Assembly: GCA_022820725.1 (NCBI GenBank)
Contig: JAJEFA010000012.1
Location: forward strand, 124,001 to 188,000
From: Candidatus Binatia bacterium
GTDB taxonomy: Bacteria > Desulfobacterota > Binatia > Bin18
DNA: 64,000 nucleotides
Direction: 5' to 3'
Shown: piece after piece, positions 47,609 to 57,644 of the stretch
Layout: each line of letters opens with the position of its first letter
How positions within the stretch are numbered: position 1 is the first letter of the stretch
Program-made: the position numbers and the translations under genes
The notes under the pieces: generated by a model
The model's input: the letters and a program-made list of their open reading frames with translations, nothing else
Databases searched by the model: none
What the model was told of the DNA's origin: nothing

Positions 47609-49114
47609 ATGTTCAAACGTGTACTGATCGCAAACCGGGGAGAAATCGCCGTTCGAGTCATTCGCGCCTGCCGTGAACTCGGCATTGAGACCGTTGCCGT
47701 GTATTCAGACGCTGATCGCTCCGCCCTGCACGTCCAATACGCCGACCAGGCATATCTGATTGGTCCAGCCCCGTCCTCGGAGAGCTATCTGGTGATTGAA
47801 AAAATCCTTGATGTGGCCAAGCGAAGCGGCGTGGACGCTATTCACCCAGGATACGGTTTTCTGTCTGAACGCGCGCCGTTTTCCAGAGCGTGCAGTGAGG
47901 CGGGCATTACCTTTATTGGACCGCACCCTGAGGCAATTGAAAAGATGGGTGACAAGGTGACCGCACGGGCCATTATGGAAGACGCAAACGTCCCGGTTGT
48001 GCCAGGCACCGATGTATTAGGCGCTGAGGACGACGTTGTGGCTGCCGCAGAAAAGATCGGCTTTCCCGTCATGTTCAAAGCCTCAGCCGGTGGCGGTGGT
48101 AAAGGCATGCGGCTGGTCGAAAAAAAAGAAGACGTGCTGTCCGCTCTGCGTGGGGTACGCTCCGAGGCACAGTCGTCGTTTGGCGATGACCGAATGTATA
48201 TGGAGAAGTTTGTTGAAAAGCCGCGCCACGTTGAAGTCCAGGTATTGGGTGATACGCACGGCAATATTATTCACCTGTACGAACGTGAGTGTTCACTCCA
48301 ACGTCGGCACCAAAAGGTCATCGAAGAGTCGCCCTCGACGGCAATCAGTCAAGGCGTCCGCGAACAGATGGGCAAAGTGGCGGTTGAGGCGGCCAAGGCC
48401 GTGAATTATGTCGGAGCCGGAACTGTGGAGTTTTTGGTAGACGCCCGGCAGAACTTCTACTTCCTGGAGATGAATACCCGCATCCAGGTCGAGCATCCGA
48501 TTACCGAACTCGTCACCGGAGTGGACTTGGTGAAAGCCCAGATCGAGATTGCGACCGGAGCGCCTTTGACCATACGGCAAGACGCGGTCCAGCAACGCGG
48601 CTGGGCGATCGAATGTCGGATTTATGCTGAAGACCCGGCTCGGGACTTCTTCCCGTCCCCCGGGAAAATACAAATCCTGCGCACTCCCGGCGGCTATGGC
48701 ATCCGCGATGACAGCGGCGTGTACGAAGGCTGGGAGGTTCCGATCCATTACGATCCCATGATCTCCAAGCTGTGCACCTATGGTCGTACCCGAGACGAAG
48801 CCATTCAGCGCATGCTGCGGGCGCTCCAGGAATACACCGTCGAGGGGATTATCACCAATATTCCTTTTCACCGTTGGGCGCTGACCCACCCACGCTTTGT
48901 GTCAGGCGACCTGGACACTGGCTTTATTCCCCAGGAGTATGGAGGGTTGCCGGAAGAAGAAGACCACCTGCGGCATGAAATCATTCTGGCGGCGGCAGCC
49001 CTCGCGGCTTATCATAAGGAAAAGGACCTCACCCAATCGGTCTCCAGCCCGAAGGGAAGCTCTGGAAACGTCTCGGCCTGGCGCGCCACCGGCTGGCGTG
49101 AAGGCGTCCGTTAG
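47609..49114 (+). CDS. Biotin carboxylase subunit of acyl-CoA carboxylase
   Basis: 501 residues. MFKRVLIANRGEIAVRVIRACRELGIETVAVYSDAD, the glycine-rich ASAGGGGKGMRLV, EVQVLGDTHGNIIHLYERECSLQRRHQKVIEE and EMNTRIQVEHPITELVTG are biotin carboxylase signatures. It carboxylates biotin with ATP and bicarbonate. It carries no biotin domain; the biotin carrier is the next gene, 38 bases downstream. In many bacteria these parts are fused in PccA, so this is a split version. Confidence 0.92.
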   Translation: MFKRVLIANRGEIAVRVIRACRELGIETVAVYSDADRSALHVQYADQAYLIGPAPSSESYLVIEKILDVAKRSGVDAIHPGYGFLSERAPFSRACSEAGITFIGPHPEAIEKMGDKVTARAIMEDANVPVVPGTDVLGAEDDVVAAAEKIGFPVMFKASAGGGGKGMRLVEKKEDVLSALRGVRSEAQSSFGDDRMYMEKFVEKPRHVEVQVLGDTHGNIIHLYERECSLQRRHQKVIEESPSTAISQGVREQMGKVAVEAAKAVNYVGAGTVEFLVDARQNFYFLEMNTRIQVEHPITELVTGVDLVKAQIEIATGAPLTIRQDAVQQRGWAIECRIYAEDPARDFFPSPGKIQILRTPGGYGIRDDSGVYEGWEVPIHYDPMISKLCTYGRTRDEAIQRMLRALQEYTVEGIITNIPFHRWALTHPRFVSGDLDTGFIPQEYGGLPEEEDHLRHEIILAAAALAAYHKEKDLTQSVSSPKGSSGNVSAWRATGWREGVR

Positions 49115-49152
49115 CAAACGAAAGGCACCGCCCAAGCAAGGATTGCATCTCT

Positions 49153-49656
49153 ATGGCCTATAAAGCAATGCTCGGCGACCAGACCTATACCATCAGCGTC
49201 CACGAGTTGGACGAACACCAGTATAAAATCGTCATCGACGATGAAGAGCATATCATTGACGGCAGACGCTTGACCGGCCATATGTACTCGCTCATTGTTG
49301 AGAACAAGTCGTTTACCGTTGATGTGGCAGAAAAAGACGACGAGTATACCGTCGCCTATGAAGGCAAAAGCTTTCAGGTCGGAGTACTCGATGAACGCAA
49401 GGCCCGCCGGGGCGGAGCCGGGGCGAGCCTTGGTGGAGCGGGCGAGAAAGATATCTGTTCGATGATGCCGGGGAAAGTGGTCGAGCTCCTGGTGCAGGCA
49501 GGCGATGCCGTGGAAAAAGATCAGGGAGTCATCATCATCGAGGCGATGAAAATGGAAAATGAAATCCGTGCTCCCGTTGCCGGAACAGTCAAGGCTGTTC
49601 ACGTTGAGACGGGTCAGGCGGTTGAATCTGGAGAACTGCTCGTCGAACTTGAATAA
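49153..49656 (+). CDS. Biotin carrier protein of acyl-CoA carboxylase
   Basis: 167 residues. The biotin-attachment motif EAMKMENEI (Lys of the MKM) lies in a C-terminal biotinyl domain, ICSMMPGKVVELLVQAGDAVEKDQ to ESGELLVELE. The N-terminal half is a beta-rich region like the BT-type connector of PccA (IVIDDEEHIIDGRRLTGHMYSL). It carries biotin between the carboxylase and transferase subunits encoded just upstream. A Gly/Ala-rich linker (RRGGAGASLGGAG) joins the parts. The start is the ATG at 49153. Confidence 0.9.
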   Translation: MAYKAMLGDQTYTISVHELDEHQYKIVIDDEEHIIDGRRLTGHMYSLIVENKSFTVDVAEKDDEYTVAYEGKSFQVGVLDERKARRGGAGASLGGAGEKDICSMMPGKVVELLVQAGDAVEKDQGVIIIEAMKMENEIRAPVAGTVKAVHVETGQAVESGELLVELE

Positions 49657-49704
49657 GCATCTCTTCGCAAGGTGGCTGCTTGCAGAGCCACACGATTCGC
49701 CATT

Positions 49705-51372
49705 ATGAGCGAAGCCTTCTCTCCCGCAGACACGCAGAAGCTTGCCCCATTCTTCACCAATCTGACTGAACCCATCTTTGGCCTGAAACTCCCCCAAGAA
49801 GTCGCCGGCGCCCTCTTCTCCCGCTATAGCCGGTCGGCAAAAAGCTTACGTCAAATTTTTCTGGATGAATTTCTTGGTCAGGCGGACCTTCAGGGTAGTC
49901 TATTTGGCGATGGAGCCGCTCCAAGCGACGATAGTCAAGCAATCCAAAAGGCACGAGCATTCTATGACCGCGTCCTCGTCGGCTATGGTGACGACTCGGT
50001 AGCCCAACTTGGTGGCGCGCATATCGCCTGTGAAAGGATTTCAAACGTTGCCGCTAAGATTCTCGAAGATGCCCGGATCGGCATCGCCCCGCTGGAGAAG
50101 TCGACCCGCTATGTCCGCTTTGACAACCAGGATCCTGACGGCGACTACCTTTTCTATAAGGAACCGACAATCATGGGCTCGTCGCATCGGGAGGCGTATC
50201 TCAGCTGTATGCGCCACTTGTTCGAGACCTATGCCGCCCAAATCGAGCCCATGATCGCCTTTGTGCGGGATAGTCTGCCCATCGACACTGTTGAGTGGAA
50301 ACATCCACAAACGGGCGACCCCCTCACCTATACAGACACACAGCGGGACGAGACCCTCAGAAGATGGGCCGAGGGGGCGTACCGCTCGACTGTCAGAGCG
50401 CACGCCTGCGACATCCTGCGCTCGTACCTCCCGGCAGCGACCCTGACGAACGTTGGCATCTTCGGTGTCGGCCAAGCTTTTGAACACCTGCTCAACAAAC
50501 TGTATTCGCTTGACTTGGCCGAGACTCAGGACATCGCCAAGCCTATGCACAAAGCCCTAGAGGCGCTCATTCCGTCTTTTGTCAAACGCGCCCAGCCTAA
50601 CGCATACTTAAGGCAAACAGCGGCGGATGCCCAGGCATTGTCGCAGACACTCCTAGACGGACAGAGCGTTCAATCGACCGAGGCGGTCAGTCTCGTCGAT
50701 TACGACCGGGACGCTGAGGATCGCATCCTGGCGGCCATCCTCTACCCGAATGTGCGCCTGCCGCTCGGTCAGGTGCGCTCTCTGGTGAAAAACCTTCCGG
50801 TTGAGCAACGGGCACAGGTCTTCGACGCCTACATCGGACAACGCCGGCATCGCCGAGACAAACCCGGCCGGGCACTTGAGCATACATATTATACGTTCGA
50901 TATCATTGGGAATCTGGGAATCTACCGTGATCTCCAACGGCATAGAATCCTCACTCAGGAGCGCCAGGATTTCACCACCGCGCATGGCTATGACACACCG
51001 CCTGAGATCGAGCAAGCCGGATTCCAGGTACCATTTATGGAGTGCATGGAACGGGCGGCCGCGGTGTACGAGCGAATCTTCGCGGACTTTCCGGCCGAGG
51101 CGCAATACGTCGTGCCGTTTGCCTATCGGGTCCGGTGGTATATGAAACTCAACCTGCGCGAGGCTATTCATATGGGCGAACTCCGCACCCTGCCGCAAGG
51201 CCACCCGGACTATCGCCTTATTGTCCAGGAGATGTGGCGGCTCATCGGTGAGGTCCACCCGACCCTCGCCCGGAGCGCGACCTTCCTCGACTGGCAGACC
51301 TACCGCCTCGGTCGTCTCCAGTCTGAAATGCGGACCGAGTATAAAAAGTCTCGGCTTACTCCGGCCACTTGA
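49705..51372 (+). CDS. Tandem ThyX-like protein
   Basis: 555 residues, about twice the size of a ThyX subunit. Two ThyX-fold halves are recognisable. The first has ARIGIAPLEKSTRYVRFD, which aligns with the ThyX motif RHRTASINEQSxRY but keeps only the E-x-S-x-RY part and has Ala instead of the catalytic Ser. The second has LQRHRILTQERQDF, keeping RHR but not the later part. It is therefore a divergent member; activity as FAD-dependent thymidylate synthase is uncertain. The ATG at 49705 has no strong ribosome binding site. Its tail overlaps the 3' end of the EthD gene by 17 bases. Confidence 0.78.
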   Translation: MSEAFSPADTQKLAPFFTNLTEPIFGLKLPQEVAGALFSRYSRSAKSLRQIFLDEFLGQADLQGSLFGDGAAPSDDSQAIQKARAFYDRVLVGYGDDSVAQLGGAHIACERISNVAAKILEDARIGIAPLEKSTRYVRFDNQDPDGDYLFYKEPTIMGSSHREAYLSCMRHLFETYAAQIEPMIAFVRDSLPIDTVEWKHPQTGDPLTYTDTQRDETLRRWAEGAYRSTVRAHACDILRSYLPAATLTNVGIFGVGQAFEHLLNKLYSLDLAETQDIAKPMHKALEALIPSFVKRAQPNAYLRQTAADAQALSQTLLDGQSVQSTEAVSLVDYDRDAEDRILAAILYPNVRLPLGQVRSLVKNLPVEQRAQVFDAYIGQRRHRRDKPGRALEHTYYTFDIIGNLGIYRDLQRHRILTQERQDFTTAHGYDTPPEIEQAGFQVPFMECMERAAAVYERIFADFPAEAQYVVPFAYRVRWYMKLNLREAIHMGELRTLPQGHPDYRLIVQEMWRLIGEVHPTLARSATFLDWQTYRLGRLQSEMRTEYKKSRLTPAT

Positions 51373-52030
51373 CCTGATGCTCTTGGGCCATGAAGTTGGT
51401 AATGAGCGTTTGATCCAGGAACTTCGCTCCATCTGGCCACGAACCTTCGGTGAACTCTTTTGAATTGACCAATGTATCCCACGCCGCCAGATCTTCGACC
51501 CAGAGTTGGGCCACGCCGTCCCATTTTGGCTCGGCATAGCTATAGGCCGCGTCGATGGTGTGGCACTGCACGTAGCGTTGGAGTCCCGGCAACTCACACA
51601 CGATCGGGCCGTGGACTTCAATCCAGTATTGCCGAAAGTCTTCAAGGTTCATGCCCGGCTTTCGTTTGAGCTGGAAAATACCTTTCACTTGGTGTGGGGT
51701 TTGCGGACCGTCCTTAATGACGTGGTCGTGTGCCACTAACCATTCCACGCGGTTCATATCTATGAAGTTGGGTTCGTCGGCGAGCGCACCGTTCACATAT
51801 TCGGCACTCGTACGCAAGGCATCTATCGCCGCTTGGTCCTCAATCCACGCTTCCGCCGCCCCATCATAGGGGGAGTTCGTTCCCTCCAACGGAATACGGT
51901 GACTCTGCTCATACCGCCACGTCTGAGCGATACGCGCGGCAATCGGCCCGTGGGTTTCCTTCCAGTAGCGATGAAACTCTTCATCGCTCAGAGATGGCTT
52001 TCTGGTAATGAAATAAAGTATGTGCAGCAT
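51356..52030 (-). CDS. Two-domain EthD-like protein
   Basis: 224 residues with two EthD/dimeric alpha-beta barrel modules: MLHILYFITRKPSLSDEEFH then HRYWKETHGP (repeat 1), and GIFQLKRKPGMNLEDFRQYW then IEVHGP (repeat 2). EthD-type proteins are small ferredoxin-fold proteins accompanying monooxygenases or polyketide-like enzymes; the function is generally unknown. AAAGGAGGAAGAAAT stands before the ATG. Tail-to-tail overlap with the ThyX-like gene. No related oxidase is adjacent. Confidence 0.82.
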   Translation of the reverse strand: MLHILYFITRKPSLSDEEFHRYWKETHGPIAARIAQTWRYEQSHRIPLEGTNSPYDGAAEAWIEDQAAIDALRTSAEYVNGALADEPNFIDMNRVEWLVAHDHVIKDGPQTPHQVKGIFQLKRKPGMNLEDFRQYWIEVHGPIVCELPGLQRYVQCHTIDAAYSYAEPKWDGVAQLWVEDLAAWDTLVNSKEFTEGSWPDGAKFLDQTLITNFMAQEHQVKWPE

Positions 52031-52120
52031 ATTTCTTCCTCCTTTTGATCAAGGTGTCTCTCCCCGTCTTGTATACTTCTGGAGCCGTCTGAACAAACGC
52101 TTTGCCACACAGAGCGGGTG

Positions 52121-52702
52121 TCACCCCGACTGCGTCGTGGACAACCCCTCTTCCTGTTTATTAAACCACCTGAGGGCACGCGATAAATACTGCAACCCCG
52201 AGATAGTGACGGTGACTCCGGCAAGAATCTCGCTCGTGTCCCGGAGGAGTGGAATTTGCCAAGCAACATTGTGCAGGGCGACCAGAGCCATACTGACCGT
52301 CAGCAGCTGAAAGAAAGTACTGGCCTTTCCAATAAGCGTCGGTCGGACTTCGATGGCATGCCCCGTGACAAAAAACAGCACACTATAGCCAATCAGAATA
52401 ATCACATCCCGCATGATCACCAGGACCGCAAGCCAGCGAGGAATATCACCCAAAAAGGCGAGAATGACAAAGGAGCTCACCAGGAGCAGTTTATCTGCCA
52501 GGGGATCAATGAACGCGCCCAATGTCGTCCGCGCGTCCAGCCAGCGGGCCAGCAGGCCATCAAGTGAGTCGGTAATACCCGCCAGAATAAAGACGATCAG
52601 CGCTTCGGTGTACCGTTCGTCCACCAGCAGGATCAAAAAGATCGGAATCGCCCCTATGCGTAACAGGGTAATGAAGTTGGGAAGATTGAGTACAGAGAAC
52701 AC
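52121..52702 (-). CDS. pgsA: CDP-diacylglycerol-glycerol-3-phosphate 3-phosphatidyltransferase
   Basis: 193 residues with several membrane helices. The CDP-alcohol phosphotransferase motif DSLDGLLARWLDARTTLGAF followed by IDPLAD is complete (DxxDGxxAR...G...D...D). The N-terminus NLPNFITLLRIGAIPIFL is the family start. It makes phosphatidylglycerol phosphate from CDP-diacylglycerol and glycerol-3-phosphate in the inner membrane. It follows hflX by 29 bases. A related CDP-alcohol acceptor cannot be ruled out, but PgsA is most likely. Confidence 0.9.
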   Translation of the reverse strand: MFSVLNLPNFITLLRIGAIPIFLILLVDERYTEALIVFILAGITDSLDGLLARWLDARTTLGAFIDPLADKLLLVSSFVILAFLGDIPRWLAVLVIMRDVIILIGYSVLFFVTGHAIEVRPTLIGKASTFFQLLTVSMALVALHNVAWQIPLLRDTSEILAGVTVTISGLQYLSRALRWFNKQEEGLSTTQSG

Positions 52703-52731
52703 CGGGAATGAGAAATCCCCTTCTTCAATAT

Positions 52732-54129
52732 CTAGACCTTCGCGTGCTGACGGGTCTGTGCCAGGCGTTTCTTGAGCTGGCCTGCCACTTTCGCCGACAC
52801 CCGCGTTGCCACCTGCACGCAGGTCTCCGTATACGTTTCTTCTATCACTGTTCCGTTGCGTCGCAACCAGGCCATCAGATCCCCACTGCCAAGCGGCACC
52901 TCAACCTCGATCACCTCTTGATCGAGGGTACACAGCCGGGCGATTTCCTCTACCAGCGGCTCAATGCCTATCCCTTGCTTTGCCGAGATACGAAACACTC
53001 CATCCCGGTCATACTCTCGCCCGTTCGTGGTACGCACCGAGGAAGAACCCCTCCAGTCGTCCATATCGAATTCGTCATGGCAGTGGGTCTTGTCATCTGA
53101 GGCCTGCGCCAGTCCGTCGATCTTATTGAACACGGTAACAGTCGGTTTATTCCGTACTCCCATGTCTTCGAGCACACGTTCGGCAATATTTTGATGCTCG
53201 GACCAACGCGGATGGGTTGCATCAATCACGTGCAGCAGTACGTCCGCCGTCCGTATTTCTTCTAGCGTCCCTTTGAACGCGTCCACGAGTTGGTGCGGAA
53301 GTTTATTGATAAGCCCGACCGTGTCGGTGAGGAGCACGGATTGACCGTTGGGTAGGTCAAGCCGGCGGCTCGTTGGGTCCAGCGTGGCAAATAGCTTATC
53401 CTCGACAAAGACCTCAGCCTGGGTCAGACGATTCATCAAGGTCGATTTTCCCGCATTGGTATAGCCGACGAGCGCAACGCAAGGGAAGGGAACCCGAGCC
53501 CGTTCCTGCCGATGCAGGGATCGGGTGCGTTCGACCTCGTGCAGCTTACGGCGCAAGGTTGCAATGCGTTCGCGAATACGGCGCCGATCCACCTCAAGCT
53601 GCGATTCACCAGGGCCGCGTGTCCCTACCCCGCCACCAAGGCGCGACAGATGGGTCCATTGGCGCGTGAGTCGGGGACGCAGGTATTCAAGCTGGGCCAA
53701 CTCGACTTGCAATTTACCCGCCTGGCTGCGGGCGCGTTGGGCAAAGATGTCAAGGATCAGTTGGCTTCGGTCAATGACCTTACAGCCTAACGCGCGCTCT
53801 AAATTGCGCTGCTGAGCCGGAGATAAGCTCTCGTCAAAGATGACAACGCCCGCCTGGAGTTCCTCCCGGAGTTGTTTCACTTCCTCAATCTTGCCGGCCC
53901 CAATAAACGAGGCAGGATGGACCCCATTGCGCAGATGCTGAATAGTCTGACCCGAGACCGGCAGACCGGCGGTTTCGCTCAGGCGGAAGAGTTCTTCAAT
54001 CGATTCCTGCGCTGAGAAGAGCCCGGCTCCTGTCTCTCCATTTAGTCCCCCGGAGTCTACGCCAACAAGAAAAGCGCGCTCCGGTGGTGGAGTGCATCCA
54101 GATGTGTATCGACGCCGGCGGCCAGCCAC
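52732..54129 (-). CDS. hflX: GTPase HflX
   Basis: 465 residues from a GTG. The N-terminal HflX domain includes [37 protein letters not shown] and [15 protein letters not shown]. The GTPase domain has [17 protein letters not shown] (P-loop), [12 protein letters not shown] (DxxG) and FNKID (NKxD), and ISAKQG is the G5 motif. HflX splits stalled or hibernating ribosomes. An insert of about 37 residues ([20 protein letters not shown] onward) lies between NKID and the SAK motif, which is unusual. pgsA follows and dnaE precedes it. Confidence 0.92.
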   Translation of the reverse strand: MAGRRRRYTSGCTPPPERAFLVGVDSGGLNGETGAGLFSAQESIEELFRLSETAGLPVSGQTIQHLRNGVHPASFIGAGKIEEVKQLREELQAGVVIFDESLSPAQQRNLERALGCKVIDRSQLILDIFAQRARSQAGKLQVELAQLEYLRPRLTRQWTHLSRLGGGVGTRGPGESQLEVDRRRIRERIATLRRKLHEVERTRSLHRQERARVPFPCVALVGYTNAGKSTLMNRLTQAEVFVEDKLFATLDPTSRRLDLPNGQSVLLTDTVGLINKLPHQLVDAFKGTLEEIRTADVLLHVIDATHPRWSEHQNIAERVLEDMGVRNKPTVTVFNKIDGLAQASDDKTHCHDEFDMDDWRGSSSVRTTNGREYDRDGVFRISAKQGIGIEPLVEEIARLCTLDQEVIEVEVPLGSGDLMAWLRRNGTVIEETYTETCVQVATRVSAKVAGQLKKRLAQTRQHAKV

Positions 54130-54163
54130 AGACGATTACCTCCCCTTCTTTCCTGTGTGCTCG

Positions 54164-57100
54164 CTACTGAAACGAGGCAACGCCACGGTCAAACAGCTGT
54201 TCAACATCCGTCAGCATCTCCGCAGTCGGCGCGACCTTGAGCTGTTCCGGCAATGAGATGATCGTTTCGGAATGGTCCGCGTGGAGCACGTGTAAAAACG
54301 TCTGACACCGGCCCTGGTGTTTTGTCAGGACCGTCTTGAGTTCAACGATATCTTCCTTGGTCGTGCTGTCAGCCGGTACCTGGATATGGACCTGCTTGAC
54401 CTCGGCCTTCGCCACAGCATCGAGCGGTACAATCTCATTGGCAATAATCTGACACCGCTCCTCATCGACATCGAGTGAACCGCTCACCAGGACCGGCTGC
54501 TCGGAATGGACTTCGGCTTCATGGCGCCGATAGGCTTCCGGCCATACAATGACCTCAACGCCTCCGGCCTTATCCTCCAGGGTATAAGTCGCGTAGCGGT
54601 CTCCCTTTTTGTTATTCTTGAGTTTCAGCGACTGAACCACACCGGCGAGACGAACTTTTTCTTGATGACTGCGTCCTTTGAGGTCCGCCGTGGTCAGAGA
54701 GGTCACGCCGTGCAATCGCCCGACATACTTATCCAGCGGGTGGCCGGTAATAAAAAACCCGAGCGTTTCGCGTTCCTTATTCAGCTTCTCGATATCCGAC
54801 CACTCTTCAGTCTGGGGCAACTCAGGCAAGGCCGGGTCCGCGCCGCCATTCGCAAATAAGCCCATCTGGTTGGCATTGCTGTGACCACTGGCCTTTTGGG
54901 CGGCCCAGCGCATGACGTCTTCAACGCCTGCCAGGAGCCGGGCGCGGGGCGTCTGAAACGAATCAAACGCCCCGCATTTAATCAAACTCTCCATCACCCG
55001 TTTATTCGCTTGCGAACTCTGTACCCGGGTACAAAAGTCATAGACGTCGGTAAAGGGTCCATCCTGACGGGCTTCCTGAATCACCTCAATCGCCTTCGAT
55101 CCAACACCCTTTACCGCGCCGAGCCCAAAGCGAATAGTCTGACCACGAACGGTAAAATCCTCACCGCTTTCATTCACGTCGGGTGGCAGCACCGGGATGT
55201 TATGCGTCCGACATTCTGCCATATTTTTATACGTCTTATTGGTATCACCCATTTCCAGGCTGGTGAGTGCCGCCATGAATTCCTGCGGGAAATGGGCTTT
55301 CAGATACGCGGTTTGATAGGAAATCAGGGCGTAGGAGGCCGCATGGGATTTATTAAATCCATACGCGGCAAAGGTCTCCATGGCGTCAAAAATTTCTCCG
55401 GCAAGTTTATCCTTAATCCTATTGTCCGACGCGCCTTTCAGGAATTTGGCCCGCTCCTCCTGCATCACTTCCTTTTTCTTTTTCCCCATGGCACGGCGGA
55501 GATTATCCGCGTCACTCAAGGAGTATCCGGCCAGGGTCTGGGCGATCTGCATCACCTGCTCTTGGTAAATCGTGACCCCATAGGTTTCTTTGAGAACGGG
55601 TTCAAGCAGCGGGTGCGGATAGGACACCGCTTCTTTGCCATGTTTGCGTTTAATAAATTGTTCGGCCGCTCCGCTGTCGAGCGGTCCGGGGCGAAACAGC
55701 GCAATCACGGCAAAGATGTCTTCAAAACAACTCGGCTTGAGCTGCGTGATCAGCTTGCGAATGCCACTCCCCTCCATCTGGAAAACGCCGACCGTGTCCC
55801 CCCGGGTCAGCGCTCGATAGGTTTGCTTGTCGTCAAGCGGAATCGTGCTCAGATCAATAACAGTGCCGCGACTCTCTTCAATCCGTCTCACCACGTCATG
55901 GGTCAGCGTCAACGTCTTTAAGCCGAGAAAATCAAACTTGATCAGCCCAATGGTATCGACATCCGGGCCGGCATATTGGGTCAGGACATTCTTTTCCTTG
56001 TCAACATAGAGCGGTAGATGCTCAACGAGGGGGTTAGGCGCAATCACAATCCCAGCCGCGTGTTTCGAGGCGTGCCGCAATAATCCTTCGAGTTTCAGAG
56101 AGTGGGCAAAAAGCTTCTGCTCACGCTCTCCGTGTTCGCGCACCTCGCGCAGTCGCGGTTCCATATCGAGCGCGGTTTCCAGCGGGTGATCCTTGCCTTG
56201 TTTTGGTGCGGGATAGAGTTTGGCAATGCGGTCGGTTTCACCGTACGAGAACTCCAAAGCCCGTCCTACATCCTTAATCGCTTGTTTGCCTTTGAGGGTC
56301 CCGAACGTAATAATCTGGGCGACCTTGTCTTCGCCATATTTGTCCTTGATATAACGGATGACCTCGTCCCGCCGCTCGTAGCAGAAGTCCACATCGATAT
56401 CGGGCATACTCTTCCGGCCTGGATTCAGAAACCGCTCAAACAACAACTGATAGCGGATGGGGTCAATGTCCGTAATCTTGAGCGCATAGGCCACAAGACT
56501 CCCCGCCGCCGACCCACGGCCCGGCCCAACCGGAATCCCCTGCGACCGAGCATAGCCAATGAAGTCGGCCACAATCAGGAAGTAGCCCGGAAAGCCCATT
56601 TCCCCAATGACTTTGAGTTCATAGTCCAGGCGGTCTCGATATGCCTGTTCTTTGGCGCTGTCCCAATCTTCCTCAGTACGGAGGGGCTTGAGGCGTTCTT
56701 CCAGGCCTTCACGGGCCGTCTGCTCCAAACAGTCTTCCAGCGTCCCACCGGACTGCACATCATAGTTCGGGAAATAGAAGTTGCCAAAGGACAAGTCGAG
56801 GTTACACCGGTCTGCGACTTCGACCGTATTGGCAATCGCGTCGGGACAGTGGGCAAACTCGGCGATCATTTCCTCCGGGGTTTTGACGTAGAGCTGGTCG
56901 GTCCCGAACCGCCAGCGATTCTCGTCGGACATGACTTTGGCGCTCTGGACGCACAGCAGGATTTCGTGGGCTTCGGCATCCTCGGCTTTCAGGTAATGAC
57001 AGTCATTGGTGGCAATCAGGGGGAGCGAGCGTTGTCGGGACAGTTCGATCAGAGCCGGGTTGACCTTTTCCTGTTGCGGCAAGTGATTGGCCTGAATCTC

Positions 57101-57631
57101 GACATAAAAGCGCCCATCAAAAATCGCGGCATATTCGTCGGCTGCGGCCCGGGCGCGTTTGCCGTCGTCGCGCAGCATGGCGCGGGCCAGTTCGCCGCTG
57201 AGGCAGCCGGACAGGGCAATCAGGCCACCGTTGAGTTCGCGCAGCAGTTCGCGGTCAACGCGGGGTTTGCGGTAGAAGCCTTCGGTAAAGCCGGCGGTGA
57301 CGAGGCGGCACAGGTTACGGTAGCCCTCCTGGTTCATGGCCAGCAGAATGAGATGGAAATTCCCACCGTGTTCCAGGTCGTGTGCGCCGGCCGGCTGTTT
57401 GTCAAAGCGACTCTGGGGTGCGACATACATTTCGCAGCCAATGATGGGCTTAATACCGTGGCTGGCCGCAGTCCGGTAGAAATCGATCGCGCCAAACATA
57501 TTGCCATGATCGGTCATGGCCACCGCCGACATCCCGTGCCCGGCCACCTGCGGCATCAGATGTGAGACCTTATTGGCTCCGTCAAGCAAGCTATACTGCG
57601 TGTGCAAATGGAGATGTACAAAATCCTTCAC
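54164..57631 (-). CDS. dnaE: DNA polymerase III alpha subunit
   Basis: 1155 residues. The PHP domain opens with VHLHLHTQYSLLDGANKVSH. The polymerase core has the catalytic PDIDVDFCYERR and GRGSAAGSLVAYAL, with YGFNKSHAASYALISYQTAY, then an HhH region and the C-terminal OB-fold (RLAGVVQSLKLKNNKKGD). It is the replicative polymerase. The GTG at 57631 follows GAGGGGGAGGTTGTA and gives the standard start VKDFVHLHLH. guaA ends 13 bases upstream. hflX begins 34 bases after its stop. Confidence 0.96.
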   Translation of the reverse strand: MKDFVHLHLHTQYSLLDGANKVSHLMPQVAGHGMSAVAMTDHGNMFGAIDFYRTAASHGIKPIIGCEMYVAPQSRFDKQPAGAHDLEHGGNFHLILLAMNQEGYRNLCRLVTAGFTEGFYRKPRVDRELLRELNGGLIALSGCLSGELARAMLRDDGKRARAAADEYAAIFDGRFYVEIQANHLPQQEKVNPALIELSRQRSLPLIATNDCHYLKAEDAEAHEILLCVQSAKVMSDENRWRFGTDQLYVKTPEEMIAEFAHCPDAIANTVEVADRCNLDLSFGNFYFPNYDVQSGGTLEDCLEQTAREGLEERLKPLRTEEDWDSAKEQAYRDRLDYELKVIGEMGFPGYFLIVADFIGYARSQGIPVGPGRGSAAGSLVAYALKITDIDPIRYQLLFERFLNPGRKSMPDIDVDFCYERRDEVIRYIKDKYGEDKVAQIITFGTLKGKQAIKDVGRALEFSYGETDRIAKLYPAPKQGKDHPLETALDMEPRLREVREHGEREQKLFAHSLKLEGLLRHASKHAAGIVIAPNPLVEHLPLYVDKEKNVLTQYAGPDVDTIGLIKFDFLGLKTLTLTHDVVRRIEESRGTVIDLSTIPLDDKQTYRALTRGDTVGVFQMEGSGIRKLITQLKPSCFEDIFAVIALFRPGPLDSGAAEQFIKRKHGKEAVSYPHPLLEPVLKETYGVTIYQEQVMQIAQTLAGYSLSDADNLRRAMGKKKKEVMQEERAKFLKGASDNRIKDKLAGEIFDAMETFAAYGFNKSHAASYALISYQTAYLKAHFPQEFMAALTSLEMGDTNKTYKNMAECRTHNIPVLPPDVNESGEDFTVRGQTIRFGLGAVKGVGSKAIEVIQEARQDGPFTDVYDFCTRVQSSQANKRVMESLIKCGAFDSFQTPRARLLAGVEDVMRWAAQKASGHSNANQMGLFANGGADPALPELPQTEEWSDIEKLNKERETLGFFITGHPLDKYVGRLHGVTSLTTADLKGRSHQEKVRLAGVVQSLKLKNNKKGDRYATYTLEDKAGGVEVIVWPEAYRRHEAEVHSEQPVLVSGSLDVDEERCQIIANEIVPLDAVAKAEVKQVHIQVPADSTTKEDIVELKTVLTKHQGRCQTFLHVLHADHSETIISLPEQLKVAPTAEMLTDVEQLFDRGVASFQ

Positions 57632-57644
57632 TACAACCTCCCCC

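Noticed and set aside
54881..57565. Long plus-strand open frames opposite dnaE (346 and 487 codons)
   Set aside because: They are antisense to dnaE and show no family features.
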